DNA from: Anthopleura xanthogrammica
Taxonomy: Eukaryota > Cnidaria > Anthozoa > Actiniaria > Actiniidae
Length of the DNA: 64,000 bases
Assembly (NCBI GenBank): GCA_964019055.1
Contig: OZ025211.1
Span: forward strand, 4,045,835-4,109,834
Direction: 5' to 3'
Below, in pieces: positions 35,318 to 46,380 of the stretch (the first letter of the stretch is position 1; every line of letters begins with the position of its first letter). The translations under genes and the position numbers were made by a program. The notes under the pieces are model-generated. The model did no database searches, was not told the origin of the DNA, and saw nothing but the letters and a program-made list of their open reading frames with translations.

Positions 35318-35377
35318 AACAATGTGGTGTCAGAATACCAGTCATTAGACAAGCATACAAGAAAGTGAAACTGAATT

Positions 35378-35502
35378 GACCCTTCTCAAAATTATCTTGG
35401 ATGCGAGGCTAACATGAAACACAAAAGATATCACACTTTAATTTTCTCGATAGAATTTGTGGCATTTCTTTCGTATTTCCATGTTAATTTTGAGAAGGGT
35501 CC
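35378..35502. repeat. 3' hairpin element after the tail-A relic (decayed)
   Basis: Same element as at 22178-22314, with part of the right arm deleted. Bases 35503-35955 are ordinary 3' flank shared with R3. Confidence 0.65.
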
Positions 35503-35955
35503 ATTCCATGGTAGCTTATACGTCAAAGTGTACTGAGAAAGCTATCACTGATATATAGCTCCTAATTTGAGATAGTGAGATTAAGAAAAAATAGTAAAAA
35601 AGTGTTGTTGTTAGCTTTACTGATTACTTCGCTGTACATTGTATTTCCCTAGTTTATATTCCTTTTTGCAATGAATTCAGATTTTATCCCAAATACTTTT
35701 TATACTAAATCTAAAAGGCATAGGAAACGAAACCAAACTTTGATTAGTTTTCATATAAGTTCGGCTTCAGGACTCCTAACACCAAATACAGTTCTTTGTA
35801 AACATTTAGAATCGTATTGTGAATTTATCTATATCTATAGTTATCTTTTAAGTTGTCAATATAATTAATATTGATTTGTATATTACTGGTGTGAATTAAC
35901 AAATTTTATGAATGAATTTCTGATAAATGATTAATGAATTTCTGTGAAATATTTG

Positions 35956-37340
35956 TATAGGAAATCGCACGACCTCGAGTACAATTTGGAAATTAATAGG
36001 TACGAGTAATGTTTTGAAAGTTCTTGTAATTGCACGAGCCTTTAGGCGAGTGCAATTAAAGAACTTTCAAAACATTACGAGTGCCTATTAATTCCAAATT
36101 GTACGAGAAGGTCGTGCGATTTTTTATTTATAGTTCACTCGACAAAATTTTATAAAACATGCGAAGCGAAGGCATTGATCCATCTTCATTGCCTTTGACT
36201 CTATATGACCGACCCTTCTCCAAGAACGCTAAGTCAAGAACAGCATAGAAAGTGTTAACGTTGCTGTAAAACCTTTTTAGATTAGTATTTTATGTATGAT
36301 TTGAACTACAAAATACTAGAAAATAATTTTACATCTCAAGTAAAAAGCCATTTTAATGCATGTTTACAACTATTGAATGACAGTATTGACAGCTAAACAG
36401 CGAATCAAGAAGCGACTTTTCTTTGAAAACGTACTGTGTGAAAACTAAGCCAAAGTTGAGAGTTTACAGTTCGCTAATTTAAGTTTTTTTCCTCTTAGCA
36501 TTTGCTAATAACTGCTAAAACACAATTTCAAAAATACTTTCTTTGAAAACAAGTTAGCTGGACAACATCAAAAGGGATAAAAGCGACAAATATGTCGTTC
36601 AAGTTAAGAGTTTTGAAGTACAGCTTGCCGTGAACGAGTCGCCAGTGATCAGACCATGTGCTTTGGATATTATTCCCTCCTGTAGCTTGAAGAATTTCGC
36701 TGCTATTTTCTTTGAATGGTGAATTATCTGAAGATTTTATTATTTCAAGACTGGATTGACAACTTAGGATCAATTAACTTGTGATAATAGCTGAATTCGT
36801 CTCTCTACAACTACTCGACAGTTTGCCGGTAAGATTTGATCTTAACTATTTTCAAAACAAAAAACAAGCCTCTACTCGCTGTGTTTTTTCGCTAAACGGA
36901 AAGAAATTTGCTTTAAAACTATTGTTAGCTGTTTTCTACATATTGTACAATTATTGTAGATGTGGTGTTGAATATATTTTTCGAGAAGACCACAGAAGAC
37001 AACAGGTAGTAAAACTCCAACTCAAATTGTTTGGCGAAAACTAGAAAGAAAAACCAACTATCTACTACAAAACATGATTTATTACGTCTTGAATTTGTCT
37101 AGTTATCATAATTTGAGGCCTTCCTATGTGTGTATTAAACAGTTTTCTGAAATTTTTGTATTTTAATCTATAAAACACTGATTTTTTTTGGGAATTTCAC
37201 TCATTTCACTAGGGAAATTTGCCGCTTTTGGCCGTGTTTCCATAGCGACCTAATTGGTACTCCCGCGGAGTACCAATTAACGCTCTAATTGTACTCCTCT
37301 AGACCAATCAGAATCGAGTAATTTTGTCGTGCGTACTATA
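35956..37340. mobile_element. Non-autonomous DNA transposon, about 1.4 kb
   Basis: It interrupts 3'-flank sequence that is continuous after R3 (ATTTGGAAATAAAAG near 28025). The ends are TATAGGAAATCGCACGAC and GTCGTGCGTACTATA, imperfect inverse copies. The first 175 bases are themselves a strong palindrome. The right end matches bases 1-136 of the window. Small ORFs inside resemble nothing I know. Confidence 0.7.
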
Positions 37341-37770
37341 AAGAAATAAAAGAACTATAGCTTTGTCACTAATTTCATTGACAGCTTTAGTATTTTATAC
37401 TTTATGTCGCAGCTCTAATTTATGGAATTGAAATTTTTGAGGTTTCATAATGCTGAAAAGGAATATGAAATTCCGAGAGTGAGAGCGAGTAAGTGACTTT
37501 TTTTCCAAGAAGCAGCAGGTACTGAATATAACACACTTGCGTGGATTCATAGGTATGACACAGGAAACCCAAATACATTACAAACCCGACTGAAACTAAC
37601 TAAGATAAGGTATTTCTTTGAAACTTTCTTGAGAGCTACGACAAAAGTAGCTAGCTGACCTTTTTTTCCATCTCACTGAATACAACATTTTATATGCTTC
37701 GGTTCTTTGACTCTTTGTCGCGCAAGTAATAAAGTTGGGGTCCCTGTGGTGTGGTAAGATTGACGTCTAA

Positions 37771-38380
37771 TTAACAATTAGAAGACGAACTCGAGATTTC
37801 TATCGGCTGATAGTTGACGAGGGGCTCCGACCCCGAGTCAACTATCAAAGCCGATAGAAATCGAGAGTGAGTCTTCTAATTGTTTTAGTAAAAATCTCAA
37901 CTAAACTATACTATACTAAACTAAACTAAACTTCACAAAAGCGCGAAGGAAAAGCCGCCATTTTTTTCAAAACAAGTCCGGCTTTCTCTACCCACTATCT
38001 ATCGGCTGATAGATAGTGAGTACGTTAGCCAATCAGAATGCAGGATTTGCAATAGTATAGTAGTAGAATTTTACTAATAAAGATTAGAAAAAACCTACTA
38101 ATGGTCTATCACCAATCGAGCCCTGTGATTGGCTGAGCTACTAGGGGTCTATTAGTGATAGACTTCTAGTAGCGAAAAGCGCCGGTTTTGAAAACCAAAA
38201 AAAATATATTTATAGCAAAATCCAAAACTTTTTGCATCCTTTTATTGGACCGATTAGTAGGTTTTTACTAAAACAATTAGACCTCTCACCCTCATGGCCT
38301 ACGAGTCAATAGACCATTCGGCCTTCGGCCTCATGGGCTATTGACTCGTAGACCATTCGCACTCGAGGACTAATTGTTAA
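37771..38380. mobile_element. 610-bp element with TTAA ends in the R5 promoter region
   Basis: It begins TTAACAATTAG and ends CTAATTGTTAA, with further internal palindromes (for example GATTTCTATCGGCTGATAG against CCGATAGAAATC). The uninterrupted sequence in R3, R4 and R6 is GACGTCTAATAAAGAGTAAT. Ends with TTAA recall piggyBac- or Kolobok-type targets, but no transposase is present. It lies 110 bases before the R5 start codon. Confidence 0.65.
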
Positions 38381-38408
38381 GTAATTTTAAATATTGGCCT
38401 CCTTGTCG

Positions 38409-38437
38409 ACTTCCGGTAAAAAATCAGAAAGTGAAAC
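38409..38437 (+). promoter_or_regulatory. ETS plus IRF/ISRE-like sites upstream of R5
   Basis: ACTTCCGGT at 38409-38417 and GAAAGTGAAAC at 38427-38437. They are nearer each other than in R3 because seven bases between them are missing. Confidence 0.48.
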
Positions 38438-39924
38438 TAAAATATGCATATTATTTGTCGTATATAATAGATACGAGAAGTCTGAATCCATGGAGGTCTT
38501 GAATTCTTTCAACAATATCGTCTGTTTTGTTTTCTTGACAACACAGTTTTATTCTGTTGTCAGTCAAGAAATGATTACAATAATACGAAACCCTGGTGAT
38601 GGAAATCAATGGAATGACTTGGATCAGTTTAAACTTCCTGACTCGAAATGCAGTAGCTTTGACTGCACAGAATGGAAAGCTCGATCACACTGTTTCGAGA
38701 GACTGTTATTGTAGATGTTCCTATTATAAGTCAGCCACATTTGGTTTCTACTCTGGATCCTGGACATGTCTGGCTAACACTAAAGTCAGAAAACAAACAG
38801 GTTTGTTTACAAGTCAGGGATTGATTGAGCTCTATCTATCTATTTCTGCTCACCGGTTCGACTCTATAAATCCCTTATCCGTGATCAGCTGCGAAGTTAA
38901 AGCGAAACTAAAATGCACTTTAATATTTCAATCAATTTAGTCACCAAAGACTTACAAAACTGAAACCGCTAAGGATCATGGCAAACATTTCATATCAAAC
39001 AAAAGATTTTGCGGATACAAACTGCAGCTTGAGGATGCTCACAGGAGGTGAAACTGTAACTGGTGAAAGAGCTCAAGTCCATCAATAGTTAGTAATCAGT
39101 CGAAACATGTAAAACGTATGTACCCATAATCCTTGCCAGTCTCAGCTTTGTAGGTTTTTGGTGACTAACTTTATTGAAATAAGTATACAGCTAGTTCAAT
39201 TAAAATTGTCGCTGAAAAAAGCCTAAAGCTTTGAGAGTGGAATCCTGAAATTTATTTCATCGTGGCTGATTATTAAATTACCTGACAATAAGAAACTCAC
39301 TTTATGCTTTCAAATTCTACGGCTTGGACATGTATTCCTTAATTCTTAGATAGCTTACAGTGAAGTTTGTAGGTAAACAAAAGATAAATGATAGGCTTTA
39401 GGCTATTTTCAGCGACCTTTTCTCTCATGGATTTGTCTATAGTAACTGAAATATAAGTTTATCGAATGCTTGATGTTCACTCCAGTATTCTGGCTTTATG
39501 CAGTTGCTATTTTCAGAACATGGCCGATCATATTTTTCAAAACCACAACAAATTAACTTTTATGATCACGAAGTTTAGAATAAAGAGAATTTAATCTCTG
39601 AATTAAGATCATGAAAAGGAAACTTCTGTCTCTTAAAGTTACCAATTTTTACCAGGCAAGCTCTGTAAATACATGTTCCAATACGAACAAGACATCTATC
39701 CGCTCAGAATCTTGGAGCAAGGTAAACAATACGACGCAGTTCTGCCTTCTACTGGATGTTCAGTTGATCAAATGACATCTCGATACTTTACGTGTGATGG
39801 TAGGTTGGCTGGGATCGATTCACAATTGTTCAGCCGATGGTTTAGCATCTGGCAAAAGAAAGTAAGTAAATATTCACAGACAATTACACTGATAAGTTAC
39901 AAAACTGATAGAGTGTAACGAAAA

Positions 39925-40041
39925 TCTCGGTACTTCGTGTGATGGTAGGTGGGCTGGGATCGATTCACAGTCGTTTAACTATTGGTTACTAAGCATCCAG
40001 TACAAAAGACTATCCGAAAATCGTTATATATATACGGAGTA
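39925..40041 (+). pseudogene. Relic 3' half of exon 2 in R5 intron 2
   Basis: Counterpart of 24783-24897, with GGTAGGTGGGCTGGGATCG better kept than in R3. No acceptor. Confidence 0.65.
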
Positions 40042-40989
40042 ATTAAAAATTTATAAACAAAGATGTGAATGATCAGTTATATTTCTTAAAGCTAAATTTT
40101 CTCGGAAAAAATTTCGAGCCGCAGGCGAAACTTAATTCACATCTTTGAATATTTACCAAGCACGAAAAACACCTTAATATTCAAAACTGAACAAGCTGCA
40201 GAAAGTAGACGATTCTACTTCTCAATGCAACAAAAAAGAGCGTATGTTACAAGCACAAAAACCTTGTACAACTTGCAACAATGTTTTTATCGAAACAAGT
40301 GTTCTTAAATAAGAAGAATATAGCGGTTCATAAAGTATCATCTTTTTTGCCATTTCCTTAAAAAAAAATGCACTTGTTCATCCATTAGGTTCAAATTGGT
40401 TCTGGTATTAGTACCGCCTTGGTGGGTAGGATAATCAGTCTGAATATCACATGTCCAAAAGAACACTCTTGTCTCTTATTCAAGCTTAACGGAACATTAC
40501 AGTGTAAGTACAAAAAATAAATCTCATTTACTTTTCTTTGATAGCATCCTTAACTTTAAGTTTCAATTACGTCGGCTTCAGGTGCTGAAAACGTCACATC
40601 TATAATAACAAGTCCAAGCTCTGCAATAACCTCACCTACAACAAAAGCTTCTGTTACAACACCAGCAACAGCGGCAACATCAGTTCCAAATGTAAGTAAT
40701 GAACTATCGAATCACTTATGGTGCATTGAACGGAAATTGTAATTTGTAAACTGCCTGCTAGAAATGACTTTTTAAATTTTAGGCTACAGCAAATCCAAAT
40801 GATAATGGGGAAAAAGGAAAAGCAGAAACAAGTGGACATTCGTGGACCGTGATTGGTGTCGTGGTTACCTTGGTGATCATTGTTGTCATAGTGATAGTGA
40901 TAGTGGCATACGTGTACCGTAAGCGAAAAAGGTATGCTTCTGATCATTTATAAAGATCACTGACCAAAATCAGTGCTATCCAAGACATT

Positions 40990-41200
40990 GAGTGCTTCGC
41001 GCGGAATTTTATTATACGCCGCACGACAAAATAGGGTTTTTGGGGAGGTCAATCAAAGTGTTTCCGTGACATTGTCTAAAAAAAAAAAGTTTTCAAGGGC
41101 ACGTGCCTATGGAATGTCATGGAAACGCCTTGATTGACGTCCACCAAAACCTACTTCTTTGCGACGACGATCGATTCTGCAAGTGCTAGCGAGAAGCACT
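40990..41200. mobile_element. Foldback MITE in R5 intron 5
   Basis: Identical to the copy at 25870-26080, within the duplicated block. Confidence 0.7.
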
Positions 41201-42131
41201 GTAAACACGAGACCAACATTTTACTTTCTATTTCAGGGGTGAATCGGTGTGGCTCGTAGATTACATCTCTTACCGTGGTAAGATACTCACTCTTGTTTTC
41301 TTTACCGGTATAATCTATATATTGTACGGCATGCCTGCTTTCTGCCGGGAACCCGGGATAGAATTGATTTTGGAATTTACAGATATACCATCAAGGAAAT
41401 AGTTAGAACCTTTTCATTTTTGAAGTTTCCGAATGCATTGAATTTCTTCTTAATCGCAGTCAGGAAATCAAGATCAATTAACCAAACCGAAGAAGAAGAC
41501 GGCGGATGAAACGCAAGAAGACCCGGAATATGCTGAGGTCACTGAAGAACAACGAAGGGACGTACCAGTTGATCAGGCAGGAGGTAACCGCTGAATTTGA
41601 TAACCACAGATTCATTTATACAGGTTTAGCCTCGTTTATAAGTTAGCTATTCAAAGATACAATTAAATGTCCGCGGGATTTCAAAAGCATTGGTATTGCT
41701 CAGGTTACACTTCTTACACTGTACACTGTTAGTTTACAAATGGTTTGCTCTTATAGGCTAAACCTAAAACAATGATCCTGTACTCAAGGATTAAAGCGGT
41801 TTTTACCGAATGAGAAAACTGTATATTTTTTCCATTTACAGGCATTACATACGACTATGCATTTGCTGGTGACTCAAGCTCGAATGAAAACAAAACCAAC
41901 TATGACTTCAAAGACAGAAATATCCATGACTTCATGCTAAAGATGAGAGACCAAAACAAGAGTGGACAAAGTAATACCCAGAGGGGTAGTGAGGGGAGGA
42001 ATATCGACGAGAGTGGGCCGGACTTGGGATACATCAATATGGAATTGACTGGGGTTCCAAGTACAAAAGACAAGAAAAATGCTGCGACAATTTCAGCTGA
42101 TGATGGAGATTTTGTATCAATGTCAAATAAT

Positions 42132-42245
42132 GATAGAGAGTATGAAGAACCAATAGAGGATGGAGGTGCTCCTGATACAGCACACGGGGTCTATGAAGAA
42201 CCAATAGAGGATGGAGGTGCTCCTGATACAGCACACGGGGCCTAT
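42132..42245 (+). repeat. 51-bp coding repeat, two units (tail A of R5)
   Basis: Same two units as in R3. Confidence 0.88.
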
Positions 42246-42320
42246 CAAGAACTTAAGGATAACAATGTGGTGTCAGAATACCAGTCATTAGACAAGCATA
42301 CAAGAAAGTAAAACTGAATT

Positions 42321-42458
42321 GACCCTTCTCAAAATTATCTTGGATGCGAGGCTAACATGAAACACAAAAGAAATCACACTTTTTCTCGATGGAATTTGTG
42401 GCATTTCTTTCGTATTTCCATGTTAGCCTCGGATTCAAGTTATTTTTCAGAAGGGTCC
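42321..42458. repeat. 3' hairpin element after R5
   Basis: Same as 27201-27338. Bases 42459-43603 are spacer without a visible gene. Confidence 0.78.
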
Positions 42459-43603
42459 ATTCCATGGTAGCTTATACGTCAAAGTGTACTGAGAAAGCTA
42501 TCACTGATATAAAGCTCCTAATTTGAGATAGTTCGATTAAGAAAAAATGGTAAAAGAGTGTTGTTGTTAGCTTTACTGATTACTTCGCTGTACATTGTAT
42601 TTCCCTCGTTTATAATCTTTTTCGCAATGAATTCAGATTTTATCCCAAATACTTTTATACTAAATATAAATGGCATAGGAAACGTAACCAAACTTTGATT
42701 AGTTTTCATATGAGCTCGGCTTCAGGACTCCTAACACCTAATACAGTTCTTTGTAAACATTTAGAATCGTATTGTGAATTTATCTATATCTATAGTTATC
42801 TTTTAAGTTGTCAATATAATTAATATTGATTTGTATATTACTAGTGTGAATTAATAAATTTCATAAATGAATTTCTTTCGTACGACCCAAAAAATGCCAT
42901 AAATTACCGTCATCTAATGCAAAACGAGCACGGTGACCCCACTTTTTTATTTTATTTTTGGAATGAGTAGCATTAACTTAATAACTGTGCGAAGTTTTAT
43001 TCAAATTCTATGTTCGGATCTATTACTACGGAATTACCTTCAGTTGTCAATATAGTTAATATTGATTTGTATATTACTGGTGTGAATAAATAAATTTTAT
43101 AAATGAATTTCCAATAAATGATTAATGAATTTCTGCGAAATATTTGGAAATAAAAGAACTATATCTTTGTCACTAATTTCATTGACAGCTTCAGTATTTT
43201 ATACTTTATGTCGCAGCTATATTCTATGGAATTGAAATTTTTGAGGTTTCATAATGCTGAAAAGGAATATGAAATTCCGAGAATGAGAGCAAGTAAGTGA
43301 CCTGTTTTCCAAGAGGTAGGTACTAAATATAACACACTTGCGTGGATTCATGGGTATGACACAGGAAACCCAAATACATCACAAACCCGACTGAAACTAA
43401 CTAAGATAAGGTATTTCTATGAAAATTTCTTGAGAGCTACGACAAAAAGTAGCTAGCTGACCTTTTTTTCCATCTTGAATACAACATTTTATTTGCTTCG
43501 GTTCTTTGACTCTTTGTCGCACAAGTAATAAAGTTGGGGTCCCTGTGGTGTGGTAAGATTGACGTCTAATAAAGAGTAATTTTAAATATTGGCCTCCTTG
43601 TCG

Positions 43604-43639
43604 ACTTCCGGTGAAAAATCAAGAACCAGAAAGTGAATC
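43604..43639 (+). promoter_or_regulatory. ETS site with altered IRF-like site upstream of R6
   Basis: ACTTCCGGT at 43604-43612 and GAAAGTGAATC at 43629-43639, as in R4. Confidence 0.42.
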
Positions 43640-43687
43640 TAAAATATGCATATTATTTGTCGTTATAAGTACGAGAAGTCAGAATCC

Positions 43688-46311
43688 ATGGAGGTCTTGA
43701 GTTCTTTCAACAATATCGTCTGTTATGTTTTCTTGACAACACAGTTTTATTTTGTTGTCAGTCAAGAAATGATGACAATAATACGAAACCCTGGTGATGG
43801 AAATCAATGGACTGACTTGGATCATTTTAAACTTCCTGACTCTAAATGCAGTAGCGTTTACTGCACAGAAAGGAATGCTCACCCTGATTCACAGCCCTGT
43901 CATTGTGAATGTTCCGATTTTAAGTCAGCCACATTTGGTTTCTACTCTGGATCCTGGACATGTTTGGCTAACACTGAAGTCAGAAATCAAATAGGTTTGT
44001 TTACAAGTCAGGGATTGATTGAGTTCTATCTATCTATTTCCGCTCAACAGTTCGACTCTATAGATTACTTATCATGCGGTTATACTTATGTCTCTACCAG
44101 GGAAATGTTTAAAGCGAAACTAAAATGCACATATATATCACCTTTTCAATGATGGATTTGAACAAAATACCAGTTTATCGAGTTGATGTGTACTCCAGTA
44201 TTCAGTTAGGTTTATATTCAGGTGCTTGTTTTCATAACATGCTTCATTTGTTTTTCAAAACAACAACTAATTAAATTCTATGATCATGAAGTTTACCATA
44301 AGGTAAATTTGATCACTGATTTGTGGTTTAGAATCGAATGAAAGGGAAACTTCCGTCTCATACTTACTGTTTACCAGGCAGGATCTGTAAATACAAGTTC
44401 CAAAACGAACAAGATCACTACCCGCTCAGAATTTTGAAGCAAGGTAAAAAATACGACGCAGTTCTGACTTCTGATGGATGTTCAGTTGATAAAATGACAT
44501 CTCGGTACTTTACGTGTGATGGTAGGTGGGCTGGGATCGATTCACAGTCGTTCAGCCAATGGTTTAGCATCCAGCAAAAGAAAGTAAGTAAATATTCATA
44601 AACAAGTACAGACTGATAATACTTTACAAAACTGACAGAGTGTAACGAAAATCTTCATACATATTTGACATTCAACAACAACCACTTAGACTTTTAGGAT
44701 GTATCTGGCATGTGCTACCTGTTATATAATACTTTAATTTCTACGCTTTTTACGAATATATAAGTTATTTCAAGACAATAATGCATCATGGGTAATCAGG
44801 ATAACATGGCCGCCGATTACAGTAAATGTATGGAGAAATGAAGAGTCCGTTCATGTCCACTGATTGCTTTAACAGAGAAAATAACTACAGTAATCTGTTA
44901 GCCTATGCCATTTGACCATATCAAATGAAAATCAGTGTCTAAATTGTTCTGAGTCTTCAAATATCTAAACTTCAAATCGCCATACATTTCCTCTTATTTC
45001 GTAGTCCTTTAACAAATCGGCCGCCATGTTGTCCTGATTATCAATGTTATTGATCCACGCCGTGGAGCTAGGGACTGATTCTTCAGTTGCTGACTACATC
45101 GGCGTTGGGTTAGATCGAAATAGAACCGCGATGGGGAGAGATAGGCAAGGGAAGCAGGTTGCTGAGTAGACAGTACTTCTACTTCCCAGTGCAACAAAAA
45201 TTAGAGCATACAAGCTGGGACACCGTATGTCACAAGCACAAAAAACTCGAGCGTATACAACTTATTGCAAAAACGTGTTTGTTTTTGGCGAAACAAATTG
45301 CACGTGTATATGCATGCACATGTACAATTTGCAAAGTGTATATCAACTGCGCCTTTTGTTAACTTCCAAATAAGAATAATAATTTCAGAAAGTATCATCT
45401 TTTTTGCATTTCGAATTCATTAAAATATATTGCACTTGTTAATTCCTTAGGTTCAAATTGGTTCTAATAGTAGTACCGACTTGTTGGGTAGGATAATCAG
45501 TCTGAGTATCAGATGTCCACAAAAGCACTCTTGTCTCTTATTCAAGCTTCAAGGAACATTTCAGTGTAAGTACAAAAAACTTATTTGCTTGCCTTTGATA
45601 GCATCCTTAGCTTTAAGTTTCAATTACGTCGGCTTCAGGTGCTGAAAACGTCACAGCTATAATAACCAGTCCAAGTTCTGCAATACCTTCACCTACAACA
45701 AAAGCTTCTGTTACAACACCAACAACATCACCTGCAAATGTAAGTAATGGGCTATCTATCACTTATATTGTGCATTGAACGAAAATTTTGTAAAGCCTGC
45801 TAGAAATGTCTTTTTAATTTTAGGCCCCAGCAAACCCAAATGATGATGGAAAAAAAGGAAAATCGAAAGCAAGTGGAGGTTCGTCAACCGTGGTTGGTGT
45901 TGTGGTTACCTTGGTGATCATTGTTGTCATAGTGATAGTGATAGTGGCATACATGTACCGCAAGCGAAAAAGGTTGGTTTCTTATCATTCATAAAAAAAC
46001 ACTGAAGAAAATCAGTGCTATACATGAAAAATATTGATGAAAGGAATGTCACATGCAGGATGCATTTGAGTATACAAACTTGTAATACTACTCACTGCCA
46101 ATTGTAAACTGCACCTACTTTACATTATAACTTTGACAATGCGAACACCGATTTCTTGGCAGCCCTGTGCCACAATATGGCTGCCCTGTGCCACAGGTTT
46201 TTCTTTTGACGACGCTCTACCGAATCTGGTAAATAATTAGCCATTTCTTACTGTCTATAGCGACATTGAACTGCTGGAAATGGCGCTATATAAATATATT
46301 ATATTATTATA

Positions 46312-46380
<69 letters not shown>

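Larger units (their letters stand above)
33971..35368 (+). pseudogene. Chimeric tail-A exon relic after R4, with LINE insertion
   Basis: At 33971 the tail-B 3' flank joins the middle of a tail-A exon at the shared bases TTGA. The exon's acceptor and its first third are missing. It keeps DLGYINMEL, then 12 YxxP repeat units. The first unit is cut by a CAA-to-TAA change (34160-34162). A LINE fragment (34736-35317) splits the last part, and the end with SEYQSL and the stop lies at 35318-35368. Not translatable as a normal tail; a source of repeat variation at most. Confidence 0.82.
38490..42311 (+). pseudogene. R5: receptor pseudogene, tail A
   Basis: Exons: 38490-38800, 39656-39861, 40389-40503, 40582-40691, 40783-40931, 41237-41277, 41460-41583, 41842-42311. 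Exon 1 is 311 nt where 307 is expected; about four extra bases near 38682 shift the frame into a TAG at 38712-38714, before half the exon 1 cysteines. Exon 7 has the same 4-base insertion and TGA (41507-41509) as R3. From exon 4 onward it is nearly identical to R3. Exons 2-6 and tail A are open. An intact protein cannot be made from the usual exons. Confidence 0.75.
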
